A DNA stretch of 32,352 bases from PVC group bacterium (ex Bugula neritina AB1). GTDB lineage: Bacteria > GCA-001730085. Positions 1 through 8,266 of the stretch are shown here, in pieces. The notes under the pieces were generated by a model. That model was given only the letters and a program-made list of their open reading frames with translations. It was not told the DNA's origin and did no database searches. The stretch is from positions 1 to 32,352 of the forward strand of contig MDLB01000094.1 in assembly GCA_001730085.1 (NCBI GenBank), given 5' to 3'. Every line of letters begins with the position of its first letter. The first letter of the stretch is position 1. Both the position numbers and the translations under genes were made by a program.

Positions 1-312
1 TTTAAAATATTATTGATTTGACTAAATTAAAATTTTTTGTACTTTCACTATAACATAAACTATGGAGATAAATTTGTAATTAAGATGAAAAATAATCGTG
101 TTTTTTTAAAATATTATTGATTTGACTAAATTAAAATTTTTTGTACTTTCACTATAATATAAAATAAGGAGATAAACTTGTAATTAAGATGAAAAATAAT
201 CGTGGTTTTTTAAAATATTATTGATTTGACTAAATTAAAATTTTTTGTACTTTCACTATAATATAAAATAAGGAGATAAACTTGTGATTAAGATGAAAAA
301 TAATCGTGGTTT
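1..312 (+). repeat. Three tandem copies of a 104-bp unit carrying a prepilin gene start
   Basis: Units lie at 1-104, 105-208 and 209-312. Each holds an A/T-rich stretch with a TTGACT element, a TATAAT-like box, a GGAG ribosome site and the codons for Met-Lys-Asn-Asn-Arg-(Gly/Val)-Phe. Copies 2 and 3 differ at essentially one base over most of their length, while copy 1 has several changes (TATAAC box, TATGGAG, Gly to Val). Only copy 3 runs on into a full pilin gene; in copies 1 and 2 the short frame continues into the next unit and stops at a TGA after about 12 codons. The first unit starts at the window edge, so more copies may lie to the left. Unequal crossing-over between pilin genes is a likely origin (inference). 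Confidence 0.9.
257..275 (+). promoter_or_regulatory. Pilin gene -10 box and ribosome binding site (third repeat copy)
   Basis: TATAAT at 257-262 is a perfect -10 hexamer. The best -35-like element, TTGACT at 226-231, is 25 bp away, too far for a normal sigma-70 promoter, so the -35 is uncertain. AGGAG at 271-275 is 8 nt ahead of the GTG at 284, which decides that start over the ATG at 293. No sigma-54 type GG/GC motif is seen. The same arrangement is present in the two upstream copies. Confidence 0.5.
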
Positions 313-745
313 TACAATGATTGAAGTATTGATGGTTGTTCTTGTTGTTGGTATTTTAGCTTCTTTAGCGATGCCTCAGTATACTAAGGTAGTCGAAAAA
401 GCAAAAATGTCTGAAGCAAAAACGGTTTTATCAGCTATTCGAACAGCTGAGGGGGTTTACTTTATGGAGTATGATGCTTATACGGATGATTTGACAAAAC
501 TAGACTTAGATGAAGGTATTTATACAAGTAGTGGTAGACTTTTTGATTATACTATCGATGTTCTAGGTACAGTTGGACATGCTAACTTTTCTTTTACTAT
601 CACAGCAGAGAGATTAGGTGGTGCATTTGCTGGATCTACGATGATAATGTCAGCAGATGGAACTCTTTCCGCGACAGGTTTATACGCAGACGAAAATATG
701 GTTAGACATACATCCTCATCATCAAGCAAAAAAAGTGGCTCATAA
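284..745 (+). CDS. Type IV prepilin / major pilin-like protein
   Basis: This 153-residue protein carries a class III prepilin signal: a short basic leader ending in Gly9, then Phe as first mature residue and Glu at mature position 5, followed by a hydrophobic helix of about 20 residues. The helix runs into a 'MPQY.KVVEKAK.SEAK' segment typical of type IVa pilin and major pseudopilin alpha1 helices. It would be cleaved and N-methylated by a PilD-type peptidase and assembled in the inner membrane. The C-terminus is Ser/Lys-rich with no cysteine pair, unlike classical PilA. The GTG start sits 8 nt after AGGAG; in the upstream repeat copies the same codon is GTA, so a single base creates this start. 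No assembly ATPase or PilC gene is in the window, so pilus and type II secretion roles cannot be separated. Confidence 0.85.
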   Translation: MIKMKNNRGFTMIEVLMVVLVVGILASLAMPQYTKVVEKAKMSEAKTVLSAIRTAEGVYFMEYDAYTDDLTKLDLDEGIYTSSGRLFDYTIDVLGTVGHANFSFTITAERLGGAFAGSTMIMSADGTLSATGLYADENMVRHTSSSSSKKSGS

Positions 746-780
746 TAGGTTTAAATTTTAAATCTAAAGAGGCATAAAAA

Positions 781-1419
781 ATGAAAAAAAAACGAGAGAC
801 TTCCAGAGGTATGACTCTTATAGAATCTGTCCTTGCTATGACTTTGGTTTTTATGGTTGTCGGGTCTGTTTGTTCTTATGTTTTATTTACGTTTCGTGTT
901 TCTTCTAAGACGTTTAAACATAATGAGACAGTTGCTAATGTTGTTGTCGCATTAACTCATTTAGAAAAGATATTATTAAATATAGATAATGTTTATTTGG
1001 ATGTAGATGTCGATATTGACACAGGGGAAGCTGTCTCAAATGTTTCTAAAATATTTTTTCGTACAAGTTATATACCTACCACTGTTGGTTATGATGCAAC
1101 TGTTGATAGTATGGCGACTCGGTGGGGATGTATCTGGTTTCGAAAGGAAGATGGTTTAATCGTGGATCGGAATGAAATGAAGATCTTCCGGACACAAGAG
1201 GTTTCTTATCATCAAGATACTGGGTTGAATTGGTTAGCCTTGAAAAGCTTTTTTGGCCTCGAGGACGTTCTTTTTGAATGCTTAAATAATCAGGTTAAAG
1301 TGACCGTATCTTATCGGCAGGGTGAAATGATCAAAAAAAAATACATGCTTTTTAGTTGTGATAAGATTCAAAAGATTTCTGATTTTTTAGCAGATGATGA
1401 AGAGCCTATCTGGACCTGA
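781..1419 (+). CDS. Prepilin-type pseudopilin (GspJ/PilW-like minor subunit)
   Basis: This 212-residue protein begins with a basic leader ending in Gly10, then Met-Thr-Leu-Ile-Glu, so the essential Glu is at mature position 5, followed by one hydrophobic helix of about 22 residues. The rest is a soluble domain with no motif I can name; the size and the single N-terminal helix fit minor pseudopilins such as GspJ or PilW, which cap the fibre. The ATG is 8 nt after AAAGAGG at 766-772. It follows the major pilin gene by 35 nt and is probably co-transcribed. Family assignment rests on the N-terminal signal and size only. Confidence 0.75.
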   Translation: MKKKRETSRGMTLIESVLAMTLVFMVVGSVCSYVLFTFRVSSKTFKHNETVANVVVALTHLEKILLNIDNVYLDVDVDIDTGEAVSNVSKIFFRTSYIPTTVGYDATVDSMATRWGCIWFRKEDGLIVDRNEMKIFRTQEVSYHQDTGLNWLALKSFFGLEDVLFECLNNQVKVTVSYRQGEMIKKKYMLFSCDKIQKISDFLADDEEPIWT

Positions 1420-1621
1420 TGTGAGTTGAATCTTATAAAATATAGATCTATATGGAATATTGGATTTTCTTATAATAATAAATCAGTGCGCTCGATCTGG
1501 TCTCTTTACAAAAAATAAAAATTATATCTGCCAGCTCTTTAATAGTTTCGATCTATATCTTATAGGTTCTCAATTTTTTTCGAAAAAATTAATGCCTTTA
1601 GGGTATGGTAAAATAATAAGC

Positions 1622-2950
1622 ATGTATAGTCTTTTAGAGCTCCCTTCTTTACTTTCTTTTGATCGAGAAAATTTTTCAACTTTATCGGCAGATCCTTTGT
1701 GTGTGTCTATAGATTCGCGGACAGTAAAGCCAAAAGATGTTTTTATTGCGATAGAAGGGGTTAGATATGATGGCCATCACTTTTGTGAAGAGGCTATTCA
1801 AAAAGGTGCGGCAGCGATCATTATTTCTAATAAAAAATACTTGACCAAAAAAGTTCCATGTTTTTACGTTAAAAATACCATGCAAACATTGATGTTTTTG
1901 GCACATCAATTCAGGAAAAGATTCACCGGCTGTGTTTTCGCGGTTACTGGATCAAGTGGGAAAACGACAGTTAAAGAACTTTTAAGACATGTTTTTTCAG
2001 AAGAATATCCTGTTTTGGCTACAAATGAAAACTTTAATAACCAGATAGGTGTAGCATTATTTTTATTATCTTTAGATAATTTTTATAAAATAGCTGTTGT
2101 TGAGGCTGGTATTAGTCAAGAGGGGGATATGGATGAATTATCTTGGATGATTCAACCCGACAGTGTGGTGATCACCCATATACATCCTTCACATATAGAG
2201 GGCTTAGGTTGCATAGAAAATATAGCAAAGGAAAAAACTAAGCTGTTGAAGTTTTCTAAAAAAGGAGCTGATTTTTATTTTCACAAAGATGAAAAACTAT
2301 TACAGGAAACAGCTAAGAATTTTGATGTATCTTTCAAAGAAGTTGACTGGGAAAAAAGCTCTCTGATTAAGGGATATCTTTCAGACTGGCCTGTTTTTAT
2401 GAAAAAAAATGCAGCATTAGTTGGCTTTATCGCTCAATATAAAAATATTAAAATCGAAAAAATTGGAAATTCTTTGCGGACTTTTGGAGGAGTCGGACGG
2501 AGGTTTATGTCAGAAATGATACATAAAGTGAGATTTATTGATGATACCTATAATTCTAACCCAGGCTCACTTAGAGAAGGTCTTCGTGCGCTAGCTTCTA
2601 TGAGTGCTAAAAGAGTGATCGTCTGTTTGGGAGATATGGGAGAATTAGGAGAGAGTGCAAAAGAATGGCACGAAAGTATTTGGCAAGATATTGTTTTGCT
2701 TAAGCCGGATAGGTTAATACTTGTTGGCAAAATAATGCCTCACTTATATAGAGAGAAGTTTTCTTCACTTTTTGAAAAAGACACAACGCGATTGGCAAGA
2801 AGGGTTGATCAAGTTATACCCTTATGGAATGAACAACTTTTTCCAGGAGATATTGTTTATGCCAAAGGGTCTCGGGCTATCCAATTGGACTTGTGGATGG
2901 ATCATGTGAAAAACCATTGGCGAAAAACGAAGAAAGATAGTTCAGAATAA
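1622..2950 (+). CDS. murF: UDP-N-acetylmuramoyl-tripeptide--D-alanyl-D-alanine ligase
   Basis: MurF adds D-Ala-D-Ala to the UDP-MurNAc-tripeptide in the cytoplasm, the last step in making the soluble wall precursor. The N-terminal substrate domain has the 'SIDSR' and 'VFIAIEG' signatures, the ATP loop TGSSGKTT is at residues 109-116, and the late 'DDTYNSNPGS' and 'VCLGDMGELG' motifs are present. Length is 442 residues, normal for the family. The frame is open upstream to a TTG at 1460, but those 54 codons look like no MurF and the homologous N-terminus begins at the ATG at 1622, although its ribosome site is weak. The stop overlaps the mraY start by one base. MurE, normally upstream, is not in this window; pilin genes are there instead. 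Confidence 0.93.
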   Translation: MYSLLELPSLLSFDRENFSTLSADPLCVSIDSRTVKPKDVFIAIEGVRYDGHHFCEEAIQKGAAAIIISNKKYLTKKVPCFYVKNTMQTLMFLAHQFRKRFTGCVFAVTGSSGKTTVKELLRHVFSEEYPVLATNENFNNQIGVALFLLSLDNFYKIAVVEAGISQEGDMDELSWMIQPDSVVITHIHPSHIEGLGCIENIAKEKTKLLKFSKKGADFYFHKDEKLLQETAKNFDVSFKEVDWEKSSLIKGYLSDWPVFMKKNAALVGFIAQYKNIKIEKIGNSLRTFGGVGRRFMSEMIHKVRFIDDTYNSNPGSLREGLRALASMSAKRVIVCLGDMGELGESAKEWHESIWQDIVLLKPDRLILVGKIMPHLYREKFSSLFEKDTTRLARRVDQVIPLWNEQLFPGDIVYAKGSRAIQLDLWMDHVKNHWRKTKKDSSE

Positions 2951-4035
2951 TGCTATATCAGGTTATAAAATACGTTTGTGCGAACTCTCCTATGGAGAAT
3001 GTTTTTCAATATATCTCTTTTCGTGCTGTTTGTGCGGCCTTAACTTCGCTATGTTTTTCTTTGCTGTTTTGTCCTCTTATAAGAAAAATGATCATGAGGT
3101 TGAATATGTTGGAAAATATTTCAGATGTTCATGAAGGCCTTTATGAAAAACATCAGAAAAAACAAGGAATACCTTCTATGGGAGGGATCCTTATTATCTT
3201 AGCGATTTTTTTTGCGTTAATTCTTTGGGCTGATTTAAAAAACTTTTATATTCAAATAGGAGTACTTGTGATCATAGGGATGGGCTTGTTGGGTTTTGTA
3301 GACGATATGATGAAGGCTTTTTCTAGGGAAAAAAAAGGTCTTACGATGAAAAACAAGTTTTTGTGTCAGGTAGTGCTCACAGCAGGGATTGGTTTTCTTA
3401 TTTATAGGCATGACCCAGAAGCTCTTTTTTTAACAATCCCTTTCTTTAAAAATATCTCGATAGATCTAGGGTGGCTATACATTGGTTTGATGTTTCTTGT
3501 GATTTTGGGAACCTGTAACGCTGTGAATGTTACAGATGGATTGGATGGTTTGGCGACAGGAAGCTTGATAATGTCTTTTTCTGCTTATGCTGTTTTTGCC
3601 TATGTTGTTGGGCATAGGTACTTGAGTGAATATTTTTATGTTTTACATATACCAGGAGTAGGAGAATTAGCTGTTTTTTGTGCGGCAGTCATTGGAGCTT
3701 GTATGGGATTTTTATGGTTTAATACGAATCCTGCATCGATTTTTATGGGAGATACGGGGTCGTTAACGCTTGGAGGCGCTTTGGGTGTTGTTGCTATTCT
3801 TGTTAAGCAAGAACTTATTCTTATTATTATTGGGGGTGTTTTTGTAATAGAGATGCTTTCTGTGATTATTCAAATCATTTTTTTTAAAACAACAGGAAGA
3901 AGATTCTTTTTAATAGCACCGCTCCATCATCATTTCGAAATGAAAGGTCTCTCTGAGACGCAAATAGTCGTTCGATTTTGGATATTGGCTATTGTTTTTT
4001 CTTTGATAGGTCTATTAACTTTAAAATTGAGATGA
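2950..4035 (+). CDS. mraY: Phospho-N-acetylmuramoyl-pentapeptide-transferase
   Basis: MraY moves phospho-MurNAc-pentapeptide from UDP onto undecaprenyl phosphate to form lipid I in the inner membrane. The 361-residue protein has about ten hydrophobic segments. Family motifs are present: the catalytic Asp pair at 118-119 ('FVDDMMKA'), 'NVTDGLDGLA' from 193, 'IFMGDTGSL', and the 'APLHHHFE' histidine motif near the C-terminus. The N-terminal 'NVFQYISFRA' matches the usual MraY start, which supports the ATG overlapping the murF stop (TAATG). MurD follows after 4 nt, so the genes are presumably co-transcribed. Confidence 0.96.
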   Translation: MLYQVIKYVCANSPMENVFQYISFRAVCAALTSLCFSLLFCPLIRKMIMRLNMLENISDVHEGLYEKHQKKQGIPSMGGILIILAIFFALILWADLKNFYIQIGVLVIIGMGLLGFVDDMMKAFSREKKGLTMKNKFLCQVVLTAGIGFLIYRHDPEALFLTIPFFKNISIDLGWLYIGLMFLVILGTCNAVNVTDGLDGLATGSLIMSFSAYAVFAYVVGHRYLSEYFYVLHIPGVGELAVFCAAVIGACMGFLWFNTNPASIFMGDTGSLTLGGALGVVAILVKQELILIIIGGVFVIEMLSVIIQIIFFKTTGRRFFLIAPLHHHFEMKGLSETQIVVRFWILAIVFSLIGLLTLKLR

Positions 4036-4039
4036 AACA

Positions 4040-5326
4040 TTGATTGCTATAGTGGGGTTAGGAAAAAGTGGAAAAGCTGTTGAGCGGTGGTGCCTTGAGA
4101 ATGATATTGATTTTTTAACATATGATGATAGTTGCTCTGCTGATTATACGCCGAAAAATATAGAGAATTTGCCATGGAAGAACATCCGTAGCGTTGTTTT
4201 AGCTCCAGGGGTAGCTTTGTCTCATAGAGTAGTTAATGAGGCCAAAAAACGAGATATTGATTGCATAGGTGAAATAGAGTTTGCCTTGAATCAGAGGCCA
4301 GAGGTTTTTTCTAAGGTTATAGCGGTTACCGGAACAAATGGTAAGACGACTCTGGTTAATATTATATACAATATTTTAAGATCTTTAGGAGAAGTTGCCC
4401 ATCTTTTAGGGAATGTTGGTACACCCTTAACTGAAAAACTGGCGAAAATCCAAAAGGGTGACTATATTGTTTTGGAGTTAAGTAGTTTTCAATTGGATTC
4501 GCTATATTCTTTACGGAGTAGAGTCTCGGTTATTCTGAACATAACACCTGATCATTCAGATCGCTATGATACTTTTAATGATTATGTTAAATCGAAAGTG
4601 AAAATAACACAAAATCAAAAACAAAAAGACTTTTGTCTTTTACCCGAAGATTTTCATGACAGGGGATATTGTTTAGAAGGAAGCCCTCATGTGATTTATG
4701 CGGATTGGGCTTTGGGAAAAAACCGCTTCTCTAAAAGTGATGGATCTATTTTTCATGATGGCAAACATTGGATGTTCTGGAAAGATATTTGTTTAATCGG
4801 TGATCATAATAAAGGCAATATTCTTACTGCCTTAACAGCTTTGGAAAGTTTAGGGGTTGATGTTCATCAAAAATGTGTCAAAATAGCTTTACAAAACTTT
4901 TTACCACTGCCACATCGTCTCGAAAAGGTTGAGACTTTGAAGGGGGTTACATATATTAATGACTCGAAAGCTACAAACTTAGATGCAGTGCTAAAAGCTA
5001 TCGAAAGTTTTGAAACATCGATCATTTTGATTTTTGGAGGGAAGCCTAAAAGCTCTGATGTTGAGAGGGAGATATATACAGAAATATTACCGCTCGTTGC
5101 TACAGTTATTGTTTATGGTGAGGCTGCGCACTATGTTTCTCTTAAAAAAACAGAAACAAAGAAGATACACCTTGTTGAGCTTTTACCAGAAGCGGTTTTG
5201 AAGGCACGGCTTTTAGCAAAAAAAGGGGATACGGTTTTGTTTTCTCCAGGATGTTCAAGTTTTGATTTGTATATGAACTATAAAGAGAGAGGAGAAGCTT
5301 TTAAAAAAGCGGTTTTACTCCAATGA
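4040..5326 (+). CDS. murD: UDP-N-acetylmuramoylalanine--D-glutamate ligase
   Basis: MurD adds D-glutamate to UDP-MurNAc-L-Ala using ATP, in the cytoplasm. The 428-residue protein opens with a nucleotide-fold motif ('IVGLGKSG'), carries the ATP loop GTNGKTT at 98-104, and has 'LELSSFQL', 'NITPDHSDRY', 'PLPHRLE', 'NDSKATN' and the closing 'SPGCSSFDLY' block. The start is TTG, 4 nt after the mraY stop; it is chosen because the Rossmann-type strand begins at once after it, as in other MurD proteins. The 3' end overlaps ftsW (ATGA). Confidence 0.95.
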   Translation: MIAIVGLGKSGKAVERWCLENDIDFLTYDDSCSADYTPKNIENLPWKNIRSVVLAPGVALSHRVVNEAKKRDIDCIGEIEFALNQRPEVFSKVIAVTGTNGKTTLVNIIYNILRSLGEVAHLLGNVGTPLTEKLAKIQKGDYIVLELSSFQLDSLYSLRSRVSVILNITPDHSDRYDTFNDYVKSKVKITQNQKQKDFCLLPEDFHDRGYCLEGSPHVIYADWALGKNRFSKSDGSIFHDGKHWMFWKDICLIGDHNKGNILTALTALESLGVDVHQKCVKIALQNFLPLPHRLEKVETLKGVTYINDSKATNLDAVLKAIESFETSIILIFGGKPKSSDVEREIYTEILPLVATVIVYGEAAHYVSLKKTETKKIHLVELLPEAVLKARLLAKKGDTVLFSPGCSSFDLYMNYKERGEAFKKAVLLQ

Positions 5327-6423
5327 AGAAGCTGACAGGGCAACTTTATCTTATAACAATTATTTTATCGCTGATAGGGCTTGTTTTTATTTATAGCACT
5401 AGTGCACATTTATCTATGGAAAGATATGGGCATAGCTTTTTTTTTGCTAAGCGTCAGATGATGTGGATTTTTTTAGGGCTTATCGCTCAAATGATTTGTC
5501 TTAAAATAAAACTGGACTTTTATAAAAAATATGCAATATATTTGATGCTTTTGAATATAGTCCTTTTGTTGATTGTTTTGGTGCCAGCCTTTTCTTTTAC
5601 AGCTGGGGGTGCACGTCGTTGGATCCAACTCGGCTTTTTTAGATTTCAGCCTTCAGAGTTTTGTAAGTTAGTCACGGTTATATTTGTGGCAAAAATGCTT
5701 TCACTTAAAGAGATAGATATTTATAAGAAGTGGCGTATTTTTTGTACTCTTTTTATCTTTCTTATCGGAACACTCGCCTTAATTATGGCGGAGAGAGATT
5801 TAGGGGGGACGATTATCTTATCTTCGACTATTTTTGTTATGTTTTATATCAGTGGTATTCAAAAGCGTTATCTGCTTGGGTGTATAGGGCTAGTTTCTCC
5901 AGTTGTCTATATGGCCATCACGAAGTATGCTTTCCGTATGGAGAGATTATTAACCTATTTGAATCCATGGGAGGATCCGCGAGATAAGGGGTATCAAGTT
6001 ATTCAGTCGATGATAGCGATTAGCCGAGGGGGGGGGCTTGGTCAAGGGTTGGGTCAAAGTCTTCAAAAATATGATTATCTTCCTGAGTCGAATACAGACT
6101 TTATCTTTTCTATATATGCCGAAGAGACGGGGTTTTTAGGAGCTTTGATTTTGATAGGTTTGTACCTTTATCTTTTTTCTGTTGCACTTTTGATTTCATG
6201 GAAAAGCGAAGATTATTTCTCAAGATATTTAGGTTCAGGATTGACATTCCTTTTAGCGATTCAAGTTTTTATTCATATGGGGGTGTCCACAGCATTACTC
6301 CCAACGAAGGGTACAACTTTGCCTTTTTTTAGCTTTGGTGGAAGTTCATTACTTTCTAACTTGATTGCTGTAGGGCTTTTGATTAATATTGATAAATTTA
6401 ATCGAAAAAAGTATCAGATATGA
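5323..6423 (+). CDS. ftsW: Lipid II polymerase / cell division protein FtsW (SEDS family)
   Basis: FtsW is the septal peptidoglycan glycosyltransferase of the SEDS family, acting with a class B PBP in the inner membrane. The 366-residue protein has about ten membrane segments and the family signatures 'GGARRWIQLG', 'FQPSEF', 'YLNPWEDP...GYQ.IQS' and 'LPESNTDFIFS.YAEETGF'. Its location between murD and murG favours FtsW over RodA. It overlaps both neighbours by 4 nt (ATGA). A run of nine G residues at 6028-6036 encodes three Gly codons in the conserved 'SRGGGLGQGLG' loop, a striking homopolymer in such AT-rich DNA. Confidence 0.93.
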   Translation: MKKLTGQLYLITIILSLIGLVFIYSTSAHLSMERYGHSFFFAKRQMMWIFLGLIAQMICLKIKLDFYKKYAIYLMLLNIVLLLIVLVPAFSFTAGGARRWIQLGFFRFQPSEFCKLVTVIFVAKMLSLKEIDIYKKWRIFCTLFIFLIGTLALIMAERDLGGTIILSSTIFVMFYISGIQKRYLLGCIGLVSPVVYMAITKYAFRMERLLTYLNPWEDPRDKGYQVIQSMIAISRGGGLGQGLGQSLQKYDYLPESNTDFIFSIYAEETGFLGALILIGLYLYLFSVALLISWKSEDYFSRYLGSGLTFLLAIQVFIHMGVSTALLPTKGTTLPFFSFGGSSLLSNLIAVGLLINIDKFNRKKYQI

Positions 6424-7415
6424 AAATTTGTATAGCAGGAGGTAAAAGCGGCGGGCATTTGTATTTAGGAGTAGCAGTCGCTCAGCAATTTTCAGAAAGT
6501 GGGGACGCTGTCGTTTTTTTTTGTTCGGACCGTTCTCTAGATGAGTCAATTTTGAGGCCTTTGCCGTGGATTTTTAGACCTTTTTATACAAAAAGTCCTT
6601 CCGAAGGTCTTTTATCTTGGTTTTTTGTGACTTTGCAAGCTTTTTTTAAAGCGAAAAAGTTTTTGAAAAAAGATCAAGTGGATGCTGTTATTGGGACAGG
6701 GGGTTTTGTTTCTGTACCGATCATTTTTGCGGCCTTTTTTTTAAGGTTACCTATTATTTTATTAGAACCGAATGCCGTGCCAGGGCGAGCAACGAGACTG
6801 TTATCTTTTTTGGCAGATAAGATTTGCTTAGGATTTGTTGATGCAAAGAGCGAATCGTTTTTTGCTAAGAGAGTTCGGTTCAAATTAGAAAAGACAGGGG
6901 TTCCTATAAGGAAAGCCTTTTTAAATCCTTCCTCTTGTTCTAAAGAAAGAGTTTTCGAGTCTTTGAGTTTGGAAACGTCAAAAATAAATCAAAAAACTAT
7001 TTTAGTCACAGGTGGAAGCCAAGGAGCTTCGAGGATTAACAATGTTATCTTAGAGCTTGCGAAAAAATTTTCGGATATTCTATGGATTCATATAGCAGGT
7101 AAAAAGCACGAAAGTCATATCAAAGAACTTTATAGAGATAAAGGGATTTATAATGTGAAAGTTTTAGCCTTCCATGAAAATATGTCAGATCTTATGTTGA
7201 TCTCTGATTTGGTAATTTCAAGAGCAGGAGCCTCTTCCTTGGCTGAAATATGTGCCTTAGACAAATCTGCGATTATTATTCCCTTAAAAAATTCCATGGA
7301 TGATCATCAGTATTATAATGCTTTGGCTTGTCGAAAAGAGGGAAAAAGAGTCTGTTTTAAAGACTCTGAAAATCTTTTAGAAGAAATACAAAGCTTTATA
7401 ACAAGTCTTTTTTAA
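6420..7415 (+). CDS. murG: UDP-GlcNAc:undecaprenyl-PP-MurNAc-pentapeptide GlcNAc transferase
   Basis: MurG converts lipid I to lipid II on the cytoplasmic face of the membrane. The N-terminal glycine loop is GGKSGGH (residues 7-13) where most members have GGGTGGH, and the following Pro of the usual 'FPALA' is replaced ('LYLGVA'). The second glycine loop 'TGGSQGASRIN' and the sugar-nucleotide site 'SRAGASSLAEI...IPLKNSMDDHQ..NA' are intact. At 331 residues it is about 20 shorter than typical, mostly at the C-terminus. It is the last gene of the block; murC, murB and ddl do not follow. Confidence 0.93.
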   Translation: MKICIAGGKSGGHLYLGVAVAQQFSESGDAVVFFCSDRSLDESILRPLPWIFRPFYTKSPSEGLLSWFFVTLQAFFKAKKFLKKDQVDAVIGTGGFVSVPIIFAAFFLRLPIILLEPNAVPGRATRLLSFLADKICLGFVDAKSESFFAKRVRFKLEKTGVPIRKAFLNPSSCSKERVFESLSLETSKINQKTILVTGGSQGASRINNVILELAKKFSDILWIHIAGKKHESHIKELYRDKGIYNVKVLAFHENMSDLMLISDLVISRAGASSLAEICALDKSAIIIPLKNSMDDHQYYNALACRKEGKRVCFKDSENLLEEIQSFITSLF

Positions 7416-8266
7416 AAGAACGACGGAAAAAACTCAATCTGAACTCGCAACGAATATTGAGTATCTAGTGAATATTATATAACTCTATGATGATTGTATT
7501 AAAGTCTCATATACAATCTAAATCAACGGAGAATCAGTGCTAAAAGTTTTTATTTTGACCAAAGTTTAAGTAAGAACCATATTTTTCATAAATTTTAATT
7601 TGAAAATGACTCATAGGTAGACGGCTTTAGCAGACATTATTCTCAATAAACATCTGTGATGTATTTTCTAGAAGTTTTGAGTGTTTTTTTTAAGAGAAAG
7701 GGAAGGATTTTAAAGAAGAAGTATATCTCTTTATTTAGAGGCTTCTTTATTATTTTTTCTTTTTAAGATAAAATAAAGAGAGACTATTGCGAAATGTTAC
7801 ATAAGCCTTATGAAAAGAGGCATCTGACTTTATAGCGGTTTTGAAATTTTTGCACGATCTCAAATGGTTCTCTTTGACTTTGGGACCATGGAAAGGTATG
7901 TCATAATTTTTGTTGAAGTGGATTTTTATAGTTTTTTTGTTTTAAATTAAAAATAAAAATCTGAAAATCATTTAAAGTGACTTCAAGATGTTTATGTCAT
8001 ATTTGTGAGGGACTCAAAAATGAAATCTTTTGCAAATCTTCCATATTTCTTGCTGGAATAAACTATTTTAAATAGTTTGTGACTTTTTTGAAGAGAGAGT
8101 ATTTCTTTCGACGAGTAAAGGTTTTCTTTTTGAATGACAAAGCTATTTATTTAAAAGAAATAGAACGCGAAAGTTTTTTTTGCAGAAGGCTCGCATCGAT
8201 GGATGTGAGAGGTTTGAAGGTTGTACCGAAATTTCTTGGTGCCTTGATTTGTTGTTATAAGCATGT
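7416..8266 (+). other. 851-bp stretch with no convincing gene; several inverted repeats
   Basis: I see no gene longer than about 60 codons with coding character apart from a doubtful 64-codon frame ending at 8273. Inverted repeats visible by eye are TCTCTTTATTT (7726-7736) with its complement at 7771-7781; an RNA-style hairpin with 8-bp arms and a 10-nt loop at 7864-7889 (two or three G-U pairs); GATTTTTAT (7921-7929) with its complement at 7953-7961; and the palindrome at 8060-8078. The region lies where murC would be expected. It could hold a small RNA, decayed genes or leader sequence; nothing identifies it. Confidence 0.6.
8060..8078. promoter_or_regulatory. Perfect palindrome, 9-bp arms around one base
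   Basis: AAACTATTT (8060-8068), one T, then AAATAGTTT (8070-8078). It is entirely A/T-dominated, so chance is possible, but the perfect arms and its place just ahead of the region leading to gshA would suit a dimeric repressor site. A following T-run (GACTTTTTTG) makes a weak terminator an alternative. Confidence 0.35.

Noticed and set aside
1-312. CRISPR array
   Set aside because: The 104-bp units abut without spacers and contain a gene start; there are no short repeats with unique spacers anywhere in the window.
1460-1621. 54-codon upstream extension of murF from a TTG
   Set aside because: It has no likeness to MurF and no ribosome site; the family N-terminus starts at 1622.
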